Assembly (NCBI RefSeq): GCF_036030735.1
Contig: NZ_CP107928.1
Span: 1,674,001-1,738,000, forward strand
Length of the DNA stretch: 64,000 bases
Source of the DNA: Streptomyces sp. NBC_00425
GTDB taxonomy: Bacteria; Actinomycetota; Actinomycetes; Streptomycetales; Streptomycetaceae
Direction: 5' to 3'
A program made the translations under genes and the position numbers. Within the stretch, counting starts at the first letter, position 1. Each line of letters starts with the position of its first letter. The notes beneath the pieces are model-generated. The model did not search any database. It was not told the origin of the DNA and saw nothing but the letters and a program-made list of their open reading frames with translations. Positions 36,207-45,020 of this stretch are shown piece by piece.

Positions 36207-36222
36207 GTTCGACATCCCGAAC
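36207..36222. promoter_or_regulatory. Candidate operator upstream of the GH43-like gene
   Basis: GTTCGACATCCCGAAC is a 16-bp interrupted palindrome (GTTCG-N6-CGAAC) just upstream of the ribosome site. The position fits repression by a sugar-responsive regulator. No regulator gene is adjacent. Confidence 0.5.
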
Positions 36223-36435
36223 AAGGTCCGGAAAGTCGATCAGAAGCTAGGGGCGGGGCGAGAACACGTCAATCCTTTGCGCAGGAACACGAGGCGCCTG
36301 TGAGGCGACTGTGCCGCCGAAGGGTCCGACCCTCTCCGTCAGGACGCCCAACTCGCCATATTTCGCGTGCCGTTCCGCTGTTCGGGCGCCGCAGGTTACC
36401 GTGCGGTAGACAACGTCGTCCCGGAGGTGCCCCGT

Positions 36436-37854
36436 ATGACGCCCGACCGTGCCGCAGGTCTGACGGACACCGCACGCGCCCTGGCCGAGGGCGAGGTGTC
36501 GTCCCGCACGCTCGTCGAGCGGACCCTCGCCCGGATCGAGGCGACGCAGGGCGTCCTCAACGCCTTCCGGGTGGTGCGGGCCGAGGCCGCGCTCGCCGAG
36601 GCCGAGGCGGCCGACCGGGAATTGGCGTCCGGCGTGCGCCGCCCTCTGCTCGGGGTACCCGTCGCCGTCAAGGACGACATGGACGTGGCGGGCGAGCCGA
36701 CCGCGTTCGGCTGCGCCGGCGCCCACCCGCCCGTCGCCGAGGACGGCGAGGCGGTCCGCCGGCTGCGGGCGGCGGGAGCCGTGATCGTGGGCAAGACCAA
36801 CACCTGCGAGCTCGGGCAGTGGCCGTTCACCGAGGGCCCGGCCTTCGGCGCCACCCGCAACCCGTGGAGCACCGGGCACACGCCCGGCGGATCCTCCGGC
36901 GGTTCGGCGGCGGCGGTGGCGGCGGGGCTGGTGCCGGCCGCCCTCGGCTCGGACGGGGCCGGCTCCGTCCGCATCCCGGCCTCCTGGACGCATCTGATCG
37001 GCGTCAAACCGCAGCGCGGCCGCATCTCGACCTGGCCGCGCGGCGAGTCCTTCCAGGGCATCACCGTCAACGGCACCCTGGCCCGGACCGTCGCCGACGC
37101 GGCCCTGCTGCTCGACGCGGCCGCGGGCAACCACGCGGGCGACCCGCACCGGCCGCCGGCCGTCGACGCCTCGGCGGCGGTGCGCCGCGACCCCGGAAGG
37201 CTGCGGATCGCGCTGTCGCTGAAGCCGCCGTTCACCGCCGTGGCCGCCCGTTTGCGGCCCGAGGTCCGCGCCCGGGTCCTCGAACTCGCCGAGACACTGG
37301 CCGGCCTGGGCCACACGGTCGAGGAGGCCGATCCACCGTACGGGCAGATCGGCCTCACCTTCGTGCCCCGGGCGACCGCGGGCATCGCCGAGTGGGTCGC
37401 CGACGCGCCCTTCCCCGCGCTCCTGGACCGGCGCACCCGGGACGCCGCCCGGCTGGGCAGACTGCTCGGCGGAGCGCCGCTGCGGGCGGCCCGGCGCGCC
37501 GAGACCGTCCTGCACCGCCGCGTCGGCGCCTTCTTCGACCGTTACGACGTGGTCCTCGCGCCGACGACGGCCGCTCCCCCGCCGCGCATCGGGGCCATGC
37601 TGGAGCTGAGCGGGATCGCCACCGACCGCGCCATGATCGCCGCCTGCCCGTACGCCTGGCCGTGGAACGTGCTGGGCTGGCCCGGCGTCAATGTCCCGGC
37701 CGGCTTCGCCCCCGGCGGGCTGCCGGTCGGGGCCCAGCTCCTCGGTCCGGCGCACAGCGAGCCGCTGCTGCTCTCGCTCGCCGCCCAACTGGAGGCCGAG
37801 CTGCGCTGGCACGAGCGGTGGCCGAGCGAAGCGGTCGCCGACTCCCCGGCCTGA
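36436..37854 (+). CDS. Amidase (amidase-signature family)
   Basis: A 472-residue amidase-signature enzyme. The Ser-cisSer-Lys triad can be placed: Lys in GVPVAVKDDMDVAGEPTA near residue 81, and both serines in the Gly/Ser-rich signature TPGGSSGGSAAAVAAGLVPA, which continues into ALGSDGAGSVRIPA (about 154-187). Family members hydrolyse amides from small nitrile-derived amides to acylated peptides; the substrate is not evident. ATG 36436 follows CGGAGG at 8-nt spacing. It is divergent from the GH43-like gene, and a small NfeD-like gene follows 29 bp later. Confidence 0.9.
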   Translation: MTPDRAAGLTDTARALAEGEVSSRTLVERTLARIEATQGVLNAFRVVRAEAALAEAEAADRELASGVRRPLLGVPVAVKDDMDVAGEPTAFGCAGAHPPVAEDGEAVRRLRAAGAVIVGKTNTCELGQWPFTEGPAFGATRNPWSTGHTPGGSSGGSAAAVAAGLVPAALGSDGAGSVRIPASWTHLIGVKPQRGRISTWPRGESFQGITVNGTLARTVADAALLLDAAAGNHAGDPHRPPAVDASAAVRRDPGRLRIALSLKPPFTAVAARLRPEVRARVLELAETLAGLGHTVEEADPPYGQIGLTFVPRATAGIAEWVADAPFPALLDRRTRDAARLGRLLGGAPLRAARRAETVLHRRVGAFFDRYDVVLAPTTAAPPPRIGAMLELSGIATDRAMIAACPYAWPWNVLGWPGVNVPAGFAPGGLPVGAQLLGPAHSEPLLLSLAAQLEAELRWHERWPSEAVADSPA

Positions 37855-37883
37855 CGGCCGTGTTGTGCCCGTACCCTGTGACC

Positions 37884-38102
37884 ATGGACGACGCGTCGAT
37901 GGTCGGGCTGATGGGGCGGGTCACCGGGACGATCGGACCGGGGCTCGTCGGCGAGGTCATGGTCCGGGTGCGCGGCGGGGCCGAGCACTTCCTCGCCTAC
38001 GCGGCGGACGGCACGGCCCGCATCGAGCGCGGCACCGTCGTGATGGTGGTGGAGCACCTGCCGCCCCGGTCGGTCTACGTCACCCGCGCGTACGACAGTT
38101 GA
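37884..38102 (+). CDS. Small NfeD-C-like (OB-fold) protein
   Basis: A 72-residue protein (GLMGRVTGTIGPGLVGEVMV, ending HLPPRSVYVTRAYD). Its pattern of short beta strands around MGRVTGTI..GEVMVRVRG matches the soluble OB-fold of NfeD proteins. Such proteins are commonly encoded next to flotillins, and here a flotillin gene follows 155 bp downstream. There is no membrane segment, so it would be a cytoplasmic partner. The assignment rests on both pattern and context. Confidence 0.6.
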   Translation: MDDASMVGLMGRVTGTIGPGLVGEVMVRVRGGAEHFLAYAADGTARIERGTVVMVVEHLPPRSVYVTRAYDS

Positions 38103-38257
38103 GCCCGCCGCGACCCAGGTGAGAGCCGCTTTCGTGCGGCTTCGGGAACGTAAGCGTCAAGATTGCAACAAGGATGCGTCAGCGTCTTCAACCCGGGGCC
38201 GGTGAGGCGCAGACTCCCTTCGTTCGGTGCCGAAAGGGCACCATCACAAGGGGGCGT

Positions 38258-39739
38258 ATGCCGATGGTTGTCGGCGTCGTTGCGGGGGTGGCGGTTGTCG
38301 CCGTCCTCGCTCTGATCGGTCTGTTCAAGATGATGTGGCGCGTCGCGGAGCCCAACGAGGCACTCGTCATCTCCGGCTCCAACCACCGTACCGAGGGTCT
38401 CGAGGCGGGCATGGGTTTCCGCATCGTCACCGGACGCGGAACGCTGGTGATGCCCGGCGTGCAGGTGGTGCGCAAGCTGTCGCTCGACCTGAACGAGACC
38501 GAACTGCAGGTGGACTGCGTGACGCACCAGGGCATTCCGCTCAGGGTGCGGGGCGTGGTCATCTTCAAGGTGGGCGACGACTTCGTGTCGATCGCCAACG
38601 CGGCCCGGCGCTTCCTCGACCAGCAGAAGCTGATGTCGGAGCGGGTGCACAACGTCTTCGCCGGTCATCTGCGGTCCATCGTGGGCGGGCTGACGGTCGA
38701 GGACATGATCCGCGACCGGGAGAAGCTCACCGGGCAGACCCGTGCCGCCTGCGGTACGGAGATGGAGAAGCTGGGCCTGATCGTGGACTCGCTGCAGATC
38801 CACGAGATCGAGGACCCGACCGGATACATCAAGAACATGGCGATGCCGCACGCGGCGGCCGTGCAGCGGGACGCGCGCATCGCCCAGGCGGAGGCCAACC
38901 GGCTCGCCACGGAGGCGGAGCAGGCCTCGTTCGCCCGGATGGCGGAGGCCACCCGGGACAGCGAGATCCTCCAGGCCGGCTACCAGGCCGAGCGGGACAA
39001 GGCGGGAGCGAAGGCCCGTCAGGCGGGACCCCTCGCCGACGCCGCCGCCCGGCAGGAGGTCGTCGTCCAGGAGACACGGGTGGCCGAGCTGGAGGCGCAC
39101 CGTCGCGAGCAGCAGCTCCAGGCTGACGTGCGCAAGCCCGCTGACGCGCAGGCCTACGAGAAGCGCACGCTGGCCGAGGCGGAGCGCGACGCCCGGATCT
39201 CGGCGGCCGAGGCCAAGGCGAAGGAGACGGAGCTCGCGGCGGCCGCCGAGGCGACCCGCGTCAAGCAGGCCGCCGGCGCCGAGGCCGAGGCGACCAGGAC
39301 CCGGGGTGAGGCCTCCGCGGCCGCGACCCGGGCCACCGGTGAGGCCGAGGCGGCCTCCGCACAGGCCAGGGGTCTGGCGGCGGCCGAGGCGGCGAAGGCA
39401 CAGGGTCTCGCGGAGGCGGAGGCCATCAAGGCCCGTGCCGCCGCGCTCGCCGAGAACCAGGAGGCGGTCGTCGCCCAGCAACTCGCCGAGAACTGGCCGG
39501 AGATCGTGAAGGCGGGCGCGTCCGCCTTCGGCAACGTCGACAACATGGTGCTGCTCAACGGCGCCGACGGCATGGCCGACGTGTTCGCCAAGGCGCTCAC
39601 CATGGGCGGGACGGGACTGGGGCTGGCCCGGCAGCTGCTCGCCTCGATGAACCAGAACGGCCATGCTCCCGGCGGGAGTTCGCCGCTGAACGGGTCGGCA
39701 GCGCCGGCTTCGCAGAAGGTGACCGTCGAGGAGAGGTGA
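38258..39739 (+). CDS. Flotillin-like SPFH-domain protein
   Basis: A 493-residue flotillin. It has one N-terminal membrane segment (VVGVVAGVAVVAVLALIGLF), an SPFH domain (about 30-200, with EPNEALVISG and LQIHEIEDPTGYIKNMAMPH), and a long Ala/Glu-rich coiled coil (about 205-410, with many AEAE/ATRA repeats). The C-terminal tail is Gly/Ser-rich. Flotillins organise membrane microdomains at the inner face of the cytoplasmic membrane. ATG 38258 follows AAGGGGG. The internal coiled-coil DNA is quasi-repetitive, which is intrinsic to the protein and not a sign of an element. Confidence 0.92.
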   Translation: MPMVVGVVAGVAVVAVLALIGLFKMMWRVAEPNEALVISGSNHRTEGLEAGMGFRIVTGRGTLVMPGVQVVRKLSLDLNETELQVDCVTHQGIPLRVRGVVIFKVGDDFVSIANAARRFLDQQKLMSERVHNVFAGHLRSIVGGLTVEDMIRDREKLTGQTRAACGTEMEKLGLIVDSLQIHEIEDPTGYIKNMAMPHAAAVQRDARIAQAEANRLATEAEQASFARMAEATRDSEILQAGYQAERDKAGAKARQAGPLADAAARQEVVVQETRVAELEAHRREQQLQADVRKPADAQAYEKRTLAEAERDARISAAEAKAKETELAAAAEATRVKQAAGAEAEATRTRGEASAAATRATGEAEAASAQARGLAAAEAAKAQGLAEAEAIKARAAALAENQEAVVAQQLAENWPEIVKAGASAFGNVDNMVLLNGADGMADVFAKALTMGGTGLGLARQLLASMNQNGHAPGGSSPLNGSAAPASQKVTVEER

Positions 39740-39785
39740 CACACCGGTGAGGCACGGTCACGGGGACACCGCTTAAGGTGCCCCC

Positions 39786-40232
39786 GTGACCGCGTTTACC
39801 GATGCAGACGTCCCGGGCCGCTCCGGCCCCACCGCCACCGTCGAGGCCGACCCGCGTGAGGTCGGCCGGGTGCGAACCGAGTACTCCCCCGCGCACGACG
39901 GCGACCCGGACCCCGGCGAGATCGTGTGGACCTGGGTGCCGTTCGAGGAGAACGACGGCCGGGGCAAGGACCGTCCGGTGCTCGTCGTCGCCCGGGAGCC
40001 GGGCGGCACCTTCCTGGCCGTGCAGCTCTCCAGCAAACGGCACGACGGCGACCGGGAGTGGGTGGCCATCGGCAGCGGGCCGTGGGACCGGACCGGCCGC
40101 GACTCCTGGGTCGACGTCGACCGCGTGCTGCGACTGCACGAGGACGGCATGCGCCGTGAGGCCTGCGCGCTGGACCGGATGCGGTTCAACCTGGTGCGGC
40201 AGCGCCTGCACGAGCGCTACGGCTGGACCTGA
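39786..40232 (+). CDS. PemK/MazF-family toxin-like protein
   Basis: A 148-residue protein with a PemK/MazF-like core: PGEIVWTWVPFEENDGRGKD, then RPVLVVAREPGGTFLAVQLS near residues 62-81, and a C-terminal helix LDRMRFNLVRQRLHERYG. MazF toxins are ribosome-independent mRNA interferases. No antitoxin gene precedes it, since the flotillin gene is 46 bp upstream, so it is either an orphan or uses a partner elsewhere. An N-terminal extension of about 40 residues is unusual for MazF. The last 16 bp overlap the PARG-like gene on the other strand. Confidence 0.72.
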   Translation: MTAFTDADVPGRSGPTATVEADPREVGRVRTEYSPAHDGDPDPGEIVWTWVPFEENDGRGKDRPVLVVAREPGGTFLAVQLSSKRHDGDREWVAIGSGPWDRTGRDSWVDVDRVLRLHEDGMRREACALDRMRFNLVRQRLHERYGWT

Positions 40233-41167
40233 GCACCCGCCCGGTCGAAGGCGTGCCCGAAGGCGGCGCGGACCGTGCCGCCCGGGGTCCGGTCCAGCAC
40301 CCCGAAGACCACGTGGGCGAAGCTGTGCTCGAAGCGGCCGCCGGCCGCCAGCAGGGCCCGGAACGCCTCCGCCACCTGCGCGGGATCGTTGCGGAACACC
40401 CCGCAGCCCCACGCGCCCAGCACCAGGCGGCGGTAGCCGTGCGCGGCGGCCGTCTCCAGGACCCGTTCGGCGCGGGCGGACAGGGCGCGCGGCAGCTCGC
40501 CGGCCCGCTGCGGCGCCGTGCGCAGCACCACGCCCGCGTTCGGCGCGGCGGCCGTCAGGAAGCCGACGGTGTACGGCGCGTCCAGCAGACGGCCCCGGTC
40601 GTCGCGGAAGACGGGGACGGCCGGTGAGTGGATCACGCGGTCCGTGTAGAACGGGTCGCGGTGGGCGCGGTGGTGGTCGTAGAACCCCCGGGCCTCCAGC
40701 AGGCACGTGTACAGCGCGGAGGCCCGGCACAGCGCCTCCTCCTGCGCCTGGGCCCCGTTGAGGAAGCCGCCGCCGGGGTTGCGCGCGGACGCGAAGTTGA
40801 GGACGGCGACCGCCTCTCCCCCGGCGACCGGCGCTCCCCCGGCGACCGGCGCTCTCCCGGCGACCGGCGCTCTCCCGCCGACCGGCGCTTCCCCGGCGAC
40901 CGGGTTCCCTGCGGCGGCCGGTTCCGCGGACGCGACGGCGAGCCGGCGGGCGGCCTCCAGGCTGCTCTCGCCGGTGACCTCGACGCGCAGGTCCACCGGC
41001 GGGGCCGCGGGCACGTCGACCGGTCCCGGTCCCCTCGTCCGCGTGCCGGCCCGGGCGGCCTCGACCGCCGCGGCGAGGGACACCTCGCGCCCGTCGGACG
41101 CGCGATAGCCGCCGGCGGTCACGATCCGCTCCGTCTCCCGGGCGATGCCGCGCAGGCGCGCGCTCAC
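40217..41167 (-). CDS. Bacterial-type PARG / TIGR02452 macrodomain protein
   Basis: A 316-residue protein of the microbial poly(ADP-ribose) glycohydrolase-like family (TIGR02452). The catalytic loop GGGFLNGAQAQEE matches GGG-X6-8-QEE, preceded by AVLNFASARNP and followed by CRASALYTCL and LVLGAWGCGVFRNDPAQVAE. It should remove ADP-ribose from targets. Residues about 89-118 are a low-complexity APVAG repeat linker encoded by five 18-bp tandem repeats, which lengthens the usual ~270-280 residues. GTG 41167 was chosen. It faces the PemK/MazF-like gene and overlaps it by 16 bp. Confidence 0.85.
   Translation of the reverse strand: MSARLRGIARETERIVTAGGYRASDGREVSLAAAVEAARAGTRTRGPGPVDVPAAPPVDLRVEVTGESSLEAARRLAVASAEPAAAGNPVAGEAPVGGRAPVAGRAPVAGGAPVAGGEAVAVLNFASARNPGGGFLNGAQAQEEALCRASALYTCLLEARGFYDHHRAHRDPFYTDRVIHSPAVPVFRDDRGRLLDAPYTVGFLTAAAPNAGVVLRTAPQRAGELPRALSARAERVLETAAAHGYRRLVLGAWGCGVFRNDPAQVAEAFRALLAAGGRFEHSFAHVVFGVLDRTPGGTVRAAFGHAFDRAGAQVQP
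40814..40903. repeat. Five 18-bp tandem repeats inside the PARG-like gene
   Basis: The unit CGCTCCCCCGGCGACCGG recurs with small changes; GACCGG falls at 40826, 40844, 40862, 40880 and 40898, an exact 18-bp period. It encodes repeats of GAPVAG/RAPVAG on the minus strand. The period is a multiple of three, so copy number can change without a frameshift. Confidence 0.9.
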
Positions 41168-41268
41168 GGGGCCACCCCCGTGGACCCCGTGAGCGCGCGC
41201 CGCGCGGTCGCTCCCGGCCCGCACACCGCCTCGCGCCGCACGCGGCGCGTCTCCCCCGTCGAGCTCAT
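41164..41268 (-). CDS. Possible 34-residue leader ORF upstream of the PARG-like gene
   Basis: ATG 41268 opens a 34-codon frame (MSSTGETRRVRREAVCGPGA...) whose TGA overlaps the PARG GTG by 4 nt, the spacing seen in coupled genes here. TTGCAC and CACGAT hexamers, 18 bp apart, end 6 nt before the ATG and could give a leaderless transcript. There is no recognisable family. It may simply be a chance frame. Confidence 0.3.
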   Translation of the reverse strand: MSSTGETRRVRREAVCGPGATARRALTGSTGVAP

Positions 41269-41554
41269 GCACGCATCGTGAGCGATCCTGGACATCGTGT
41301 GCAACAAGATTTTCCGGCGCCTCGCCCATGTGGCGCATGCTCCGGGTCCGCCCCGGGAAGCAGCTCTGGGGCGGCGGGAAACCGGCAGTGAACCGGTGGA
41401 GAATCGCCACGGAACCCGGGCTTCACGGTCCTGAAAGTGCCGATGTGCACCCTTGTGCGAATCGGATTCAGGGTCTTGGGTGGAACGAGCTCTACCGGTC
41501 CGGCCGCACCGAGGCCCGACCGGTGGCATGGTGGAATCTCAGGAGGATCCCGAC
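41269..41554. other. Intergenic region before egtA
   Basis: This 286-bp stretch carries the divergent promoters of egtABCD and of the PARG-like gene (with its possible leader ORF). It contains the AGGAGG ribosome site at 41541-41546 for egtA. I see no further gene or clear operator. Confidence 0.6.
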
Positions 41555-42856
41555 ATGTCCGACTCGGTCAGCGACTGTACGAACGGAGCAGAACCGCGCA
41601 CCGCCCTCACCGAAGCCGAGGTGGAGGCGCTCGTCAGGGGAATCTGCTTCAAGACCGGCCCGCCCCGAACCGTCGGGGTCGAGGTGGAATGGCTCGTCCA
41701 CGGGCTGCACGCACCGCAGCTCCCCGTCACACCCGAACGACTCGAAGCGGCCTACGCCGCACTGCGGGACGTGCCCCTCGGCTCGCCGCTCACCGTCGAA
41801 CCCGGCGGCCAGCTGGAGCTGAGCTCGCCGCCCGCCGCCTCCCTCATGGAGTGCGTGCACACCGTCTCCGCCGACCTGGCCGCGGTCCGCGCGACCCTGC
41901 ACGAGCAGGGACTCGCCCTCGCCGGCATCGGCACCGACCCCTGGCACCCACCGCGCCGGTTCCTGCACGAACCGCGCTACGACGCCATGGAGGCCTGCCT
42001 CGACCGCACGGGACCGGCGGGCCGCGCCATGATGTGCACCTCGGCCTCCGTACAGGTCTGCCTGGACGCCGGATACGAGGAGCCGGGCCCGCTCGGGCAC
42101 GGCCGGCGCTGGTGGCTGTCGCACACGCTGGGCGCGGTGCTGATGGCGGCCTTCGCCAACTCCCCGCTGCTCGGCGGCGTCCCCACCGGCTGGCGCTCCA
42201 CGCGGCAGCTGCTGTGGATGGAGATCGGCGCCGGTCGTGCGGGCGGTCCGGCCATGGACGGCGATCCGCGCGCGGCATGGGCGCGGCACGTGCTGGACGC
42301 GCCGGTGATGTGCGTCCGGCGTGCCGAGGGCGCCTGGGAGGTGCCCGACCGCCTGACCTTCCGGCAGTGGACCCGAACGGGTGAGCCGACCCGGGAGGAT
42401 CTCGACTACCACCTCACCACCTTGTTCCCGCCGGTCAGGCCGCGCGGCCATCTGGAACTGCGCATGATCGACGCACAGCCCGGCGACGACGGCTGGATCG
42501 TGCCGCTCGCCGTGACGACGGCCCTGTTCGAGGACCCCGAGGCCGCCGAGTTCGCCTACCGCGCGGTCAAACCGCTGGCCGAGCGGGCCCGGCCGCTGCC
42601 GGCCCCGCACAATCCGCTGTGGATGGACGCGGCCCGCAACGCGCTCACCGACCCCGAACTGCACGAGACGGCGGTCGCCTGCTTCGCCGCGGCCCTGCGG
42701 GCGCTGCCCCGCCTCGGCGCCGACGACGCCGTGCTGGAGGCCGTGACGGGCTACCGGGACCGCTACGTCCTCAAGGGGCGCACACCCGCCGACGACCAGC
42801 TCGACCGCCTGCGCGGCACGGACGCCCGCGCGCACGGGAAGGACCTCCGCCCATGA
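41555..42856 (+). CDS. egtA: Ergothioneine biosynthesis glutamate-cysteine ligase EgtA
   Basis: A 433-residue enzyme of the GCS2/EgtA type that joins glutamate and cysteine to gamma-glutamylcysteine, the sulfur donor for EgtB. VGVEVEWLVHG near residues 37-47, VEPGGQLELSSPPA near 85-98, MMCTSASVQVCLDAGYE near 158-174 and HLELRMIDAQPGDDGW near 304-319 are the family blocks. The ATG at 41555 has AGGAGG 8 nt upstream. It starts a tight operon, egtA-egtB-egtC-egtD, with overlapping stops and starts. EgtE, the final lyase, is not in the window. Confidence 0.94.
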   Translation: MSDSVSDCTNGAEPRTALTEAEVEALVRGICFKTGPPRTVGVEVEWLVHGLHAPQLPVTPERLEAAYAALRDVPLGSPLTVEPGGQLELSSPPAASLMECVHTVSADLAAVRATLHEQGLALAGIGTDPWHPPRRFLHEPRYDAMEACLDRTGPAGRAMMCTSASVQVCLDAGYEEPGPLGHGRRWWLSHTLGAVLMAAFANSPLLGGVPTGWRSTRQLLWMEIGAGRAGGPAMDGDPRAAWARHVLDAPVMCVRRAEGAWEVPDRLTFRQWTRTGEPTREDLDYHLTTLFPPVRPRGHLELRMIDAQPGDDGWIVPLAVTTALFEDPEAAEFAYRAVKPLAERARPLPAPHNPLWMDAARNALTDPELHETAVACFAAALRALPRLGADDAVLEAVTGYRDRYVLKGRTPADDQLDRLRGTDARAHGKDLRP

Positions 42857-44226
42857 CCGAGCCCGCCCTGGACGCGGAGCCCGCAACCGACGCGGCCGCC
42901 TCACCCGCCTCGAACACGGCCGCCCCGGACCCGGACGTGCTGCGCGCCCGCGCACTCGCCTCGCTCACGACGGCCCGCGCCCGCACGACGCTGCTGACCA
43001 CCTGCGTCGAGGAACCCGACCTCACCGCCCAGCACTCCCCGCTGATGTCCCCGCTGGTGTGGGACCTCGCCCACATCGGCAACCAGGAGGAACTGTGGCT
43101 GCTGCGCGCGGTGGCCGGCCGGGAGGCGATGCGCCCCGAGATCGACGGCCTGTACGACGCCTTCGAGCACTCGCGCGCCGAGCGCCCCACGCTGCCCCTG
43201 CTGCCGCCCGCCGAGGCCCGGCGGTACGCGGCGGAGGTACGCGGCCGGGTCACCGACGTGCTGGAGTCGGCCGACTTCCACGGCACCCGGCTCACCGAGT
43301 CCGGCTTCGCCTTCGGGATGATCGCGCAGCACGAACAGCAGCACGACGAGACCATGCTGATCACCCATCAGCTCCGCACGGGGCCGCCGGTGCTCACCGC
43401 CCCCGACCCCGAACCGGTCCCGCTGTTCACCGGCCCGGCCGAAGTGCTCGTCCCGGGCGGTCCGTTCACCATGGGCACCTCCGGCGAGCCCTGGGCCCTG
43501 GACAACGAACGCCCCGCCCACCGGCGTGAGGTGGCCCCCTTCCACATCGACACGACCCCGGTGACGAACGCGGCCTACCAGACGTTCATCGAGGACGGCG
43601 GCTACGACGAGGAACGCTGGTGGACGCGGGACGGCTGGGCGCACATCCGCCGGCACGGCATCCACGCGCCGCTGTTCTGGCGCCGTGACGGCGGGCAGTG
43701 GATGCGCCGCCGGTTCGGCGTCACCGAGGTCGTGCCGCCCGACGAGCCGGTGCTCCACGTGTGCTGGTACGAGGCCGACGCCTACGCCCGCTGGGCGGGA
43801 CGCCGGCTGCCCACCGAGACCGAGTGGGAGAAGGCGGCCCGCTTCGACCCCGCGACCGGCGGCTCGATGCGCTATCCATGGGGCGACGCCGATCCCACGC
43901 CGGAACACGCCAACCTGGGCCAGCGCCATCTGCGTCCGGCCCCGGCGGGCAGCTACCCGGCCGGCGCCTCCCCGCTCGGCGTACGGCAGTTGATCGGCGA
44001 CGTCTGGGAGTGGACGTCCAGCGACTTCCTTCCCTACCCGGGCTTTCGGGCGTTCCCGTACAAGGAGTACTCGGAGGTGTTCTTCGGGCCCGAGCACAAG
44101 GTGCTGCGCGGCGGTTCGTTCGCGGTGGACCCGGTCGCCTGCCGGGGCACCTTCCGCAACTGGGACTACCCGATCCGGCGGCAGATCTTCTCCGGGTTCC
44201 GCACGGCCCGCCCGGGGGCGCTCTGA
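42853..44226 (+). CDS. egtB: Hercynylcysteine sulfoxide synthase EgtB
   Basis: A 457-residue non-haem iron enzyme that couples gamma-glutamylcysteine to hercynine with O2. The N-terminal DinB-like domain provides the iron histidines (WDLAHIGNQEEL and AQHEQQHDETM). The C-terminal formylglycine-generating-enzyme fold shows GGPFTMGTSGEPWALDNERP, RLPTETEWEKAARFDP and GDVWEWTSS. ATG 42853 overlaps the egtA stop by 4 nt. The first ~45 residues are an Ala/Asp/Pro-rich extension. Confidence 0.95.
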   Translation: MTEPALDAEPATDAAASPASNTAAPDPDVLRARALASLTTARARTTLLTTCVEEPDLTAQHSPLMSPLVWDLAHIGNQEELWLLRAVAGREAMRPEIDGLYDAFEHSRAERPTLPLLPPAEARRYAAEVRGRVTDVLESADFHGTRLTESGFAFGMIAQHEQQHDETMLITHQLRTGPPVLTAPDPEPVPLFTGPAEVLVPGGPFTMGTSGEPWALDNERPAHRREVAPFHIDTTPVTNAAYQTFIEDGGYDEERWWTRDGWAHIRRHGIHAPLFWRRDGGQWMRRRFGVTEVVPPDEPVLHVCWYEADAYARWAGRRLPTETEWEKAARFDPATGGSMRYPWGDADPTPEHANLGQRHLRPAPAGSYPAGASPLGVRQLIGDVWEWTSSDFLPYPGFRAFPYKEYSEVFFGPEHKVLRGGSFAVDPVACRGTFRNWDYPIRRQIFSGFRTARPGAL

Positions 44227-45020
44227 TGTGCCGTCACCTCGCCTACCTGGGGCCCGAGGAGGCACTCGGCAGGCTCCTCGTCGATCCCCCGCACGCGCTG
44301 TACCGCCAGTCGTGGGCGCCGCGGCGGCAGCGCCACGGCACGGTCAACGCGGACGGCTTCGGGGTGGGCTGGTACGCCGCGGGCGACCCGGCGCCGGCCC
44401 GCTACCGCAGGGCCGGGCCCATCTGGGCGGACCTGTCCTTCGCCGACCTGGCCCGGGTCGTGCGCAGCGGGGCCGTGCTGGCCGCCGTCCGGGACGCCAC
44501 CCTGGCCGGCGCCGACGCGGAGGCCGCGGCGGCCCCGTACGCGGCGGACGCCTGGCTGTTCAGCCACAACGGGGCGGTCGCCGGCTGGCCGCGCTCGCTG
44601 GGGCCGCTGACGCGCACCCTGCCCGCCGCCGACCTGCTGTCCATGGAGGCCCGCAACGACTCCGCGTTCGTGTGGGCGCTGCTCCTCGCCCGGCTGCGCG
44701 CCGGGGACCCGGCGGGCCAGGCGCTGACGGACACCGTCCTCGAGGTCGCCGCCGCGGCCCCCGGCTCCCGGCTCAACCTGCTGCTCACCGACGGGACGGC
44801 CGTCACCGCGACCGCATGGGGCGACACCCTCTGGTATCTGGCGGACCCCGGCAGGGGCACGGTGGTCGTGGCCTCCGAACCGTACGACGACGATCCGCGC
44901 TGGCAGGAGGTCCCGGACCGGACCCTGCTCGTGGCGAGCCGCGCCGACGTCCTGCTCACCCCGCTCAAGGACCCGAGCGCGGACACGGCATCCGCACCAC
45001 GCAAGGAGACCGGTACGTGA
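44226..45020 (+). CDS. egtC: Gamma-glutamyl-hercynylcysteine sulfoxide hydrolase EgtC
   Basis: A 264-residue class-II glutamine-amidotransferase-like enzyme that removes the glutamate after the EgtB step. The nucleophile is Cys2, exposed after Met removal (MCRHLAYLGP). NADGFGVGWY, LFSHNGAVAGWP and NDSAFVWALLLARL are typical of the Ntn-hydrolase fold. The start ATG shares one base with the egtB stop (TGATG). The gene ends GTGA, which also starts the short ORF described next. Confidence 0.94.
   Translation: MCRHLAYLGPEEALGRLLVDPPHALYRQSWAPRRQRHGTVNADGFGVGWYAAGDPAPARYRRAGPIWADLSFADLARVVRSGAVLAAVRDATLAGADAEAAAAPYAADAWLFSHNGAVAGWPRSLGPLTRTLPAADLLSMEARNDSAFVWALLLARLRAGDPAGQALTDTVLEVAAAAPGSRLNLLLTDGTAVTATAWGDTLWYLADPGRGTVVVASEPYDDDPRWQEVPDRTLLVASRADVLLTPLKDPSADTASAPRKETGT

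Noticed and set aside
38850..39450. Quasi-repetitive DNA in the flotillin gene considered as a repeat element
   Set aside because: The pattern is explained by the Ala/Glu coiled coil of flotillin and is not exact at the DNA level.
40814..40903. Possible CRISPR array
   Set aside because: The 18-bp repeats are contiguous with no spacers and encode an in-frame protein linker.
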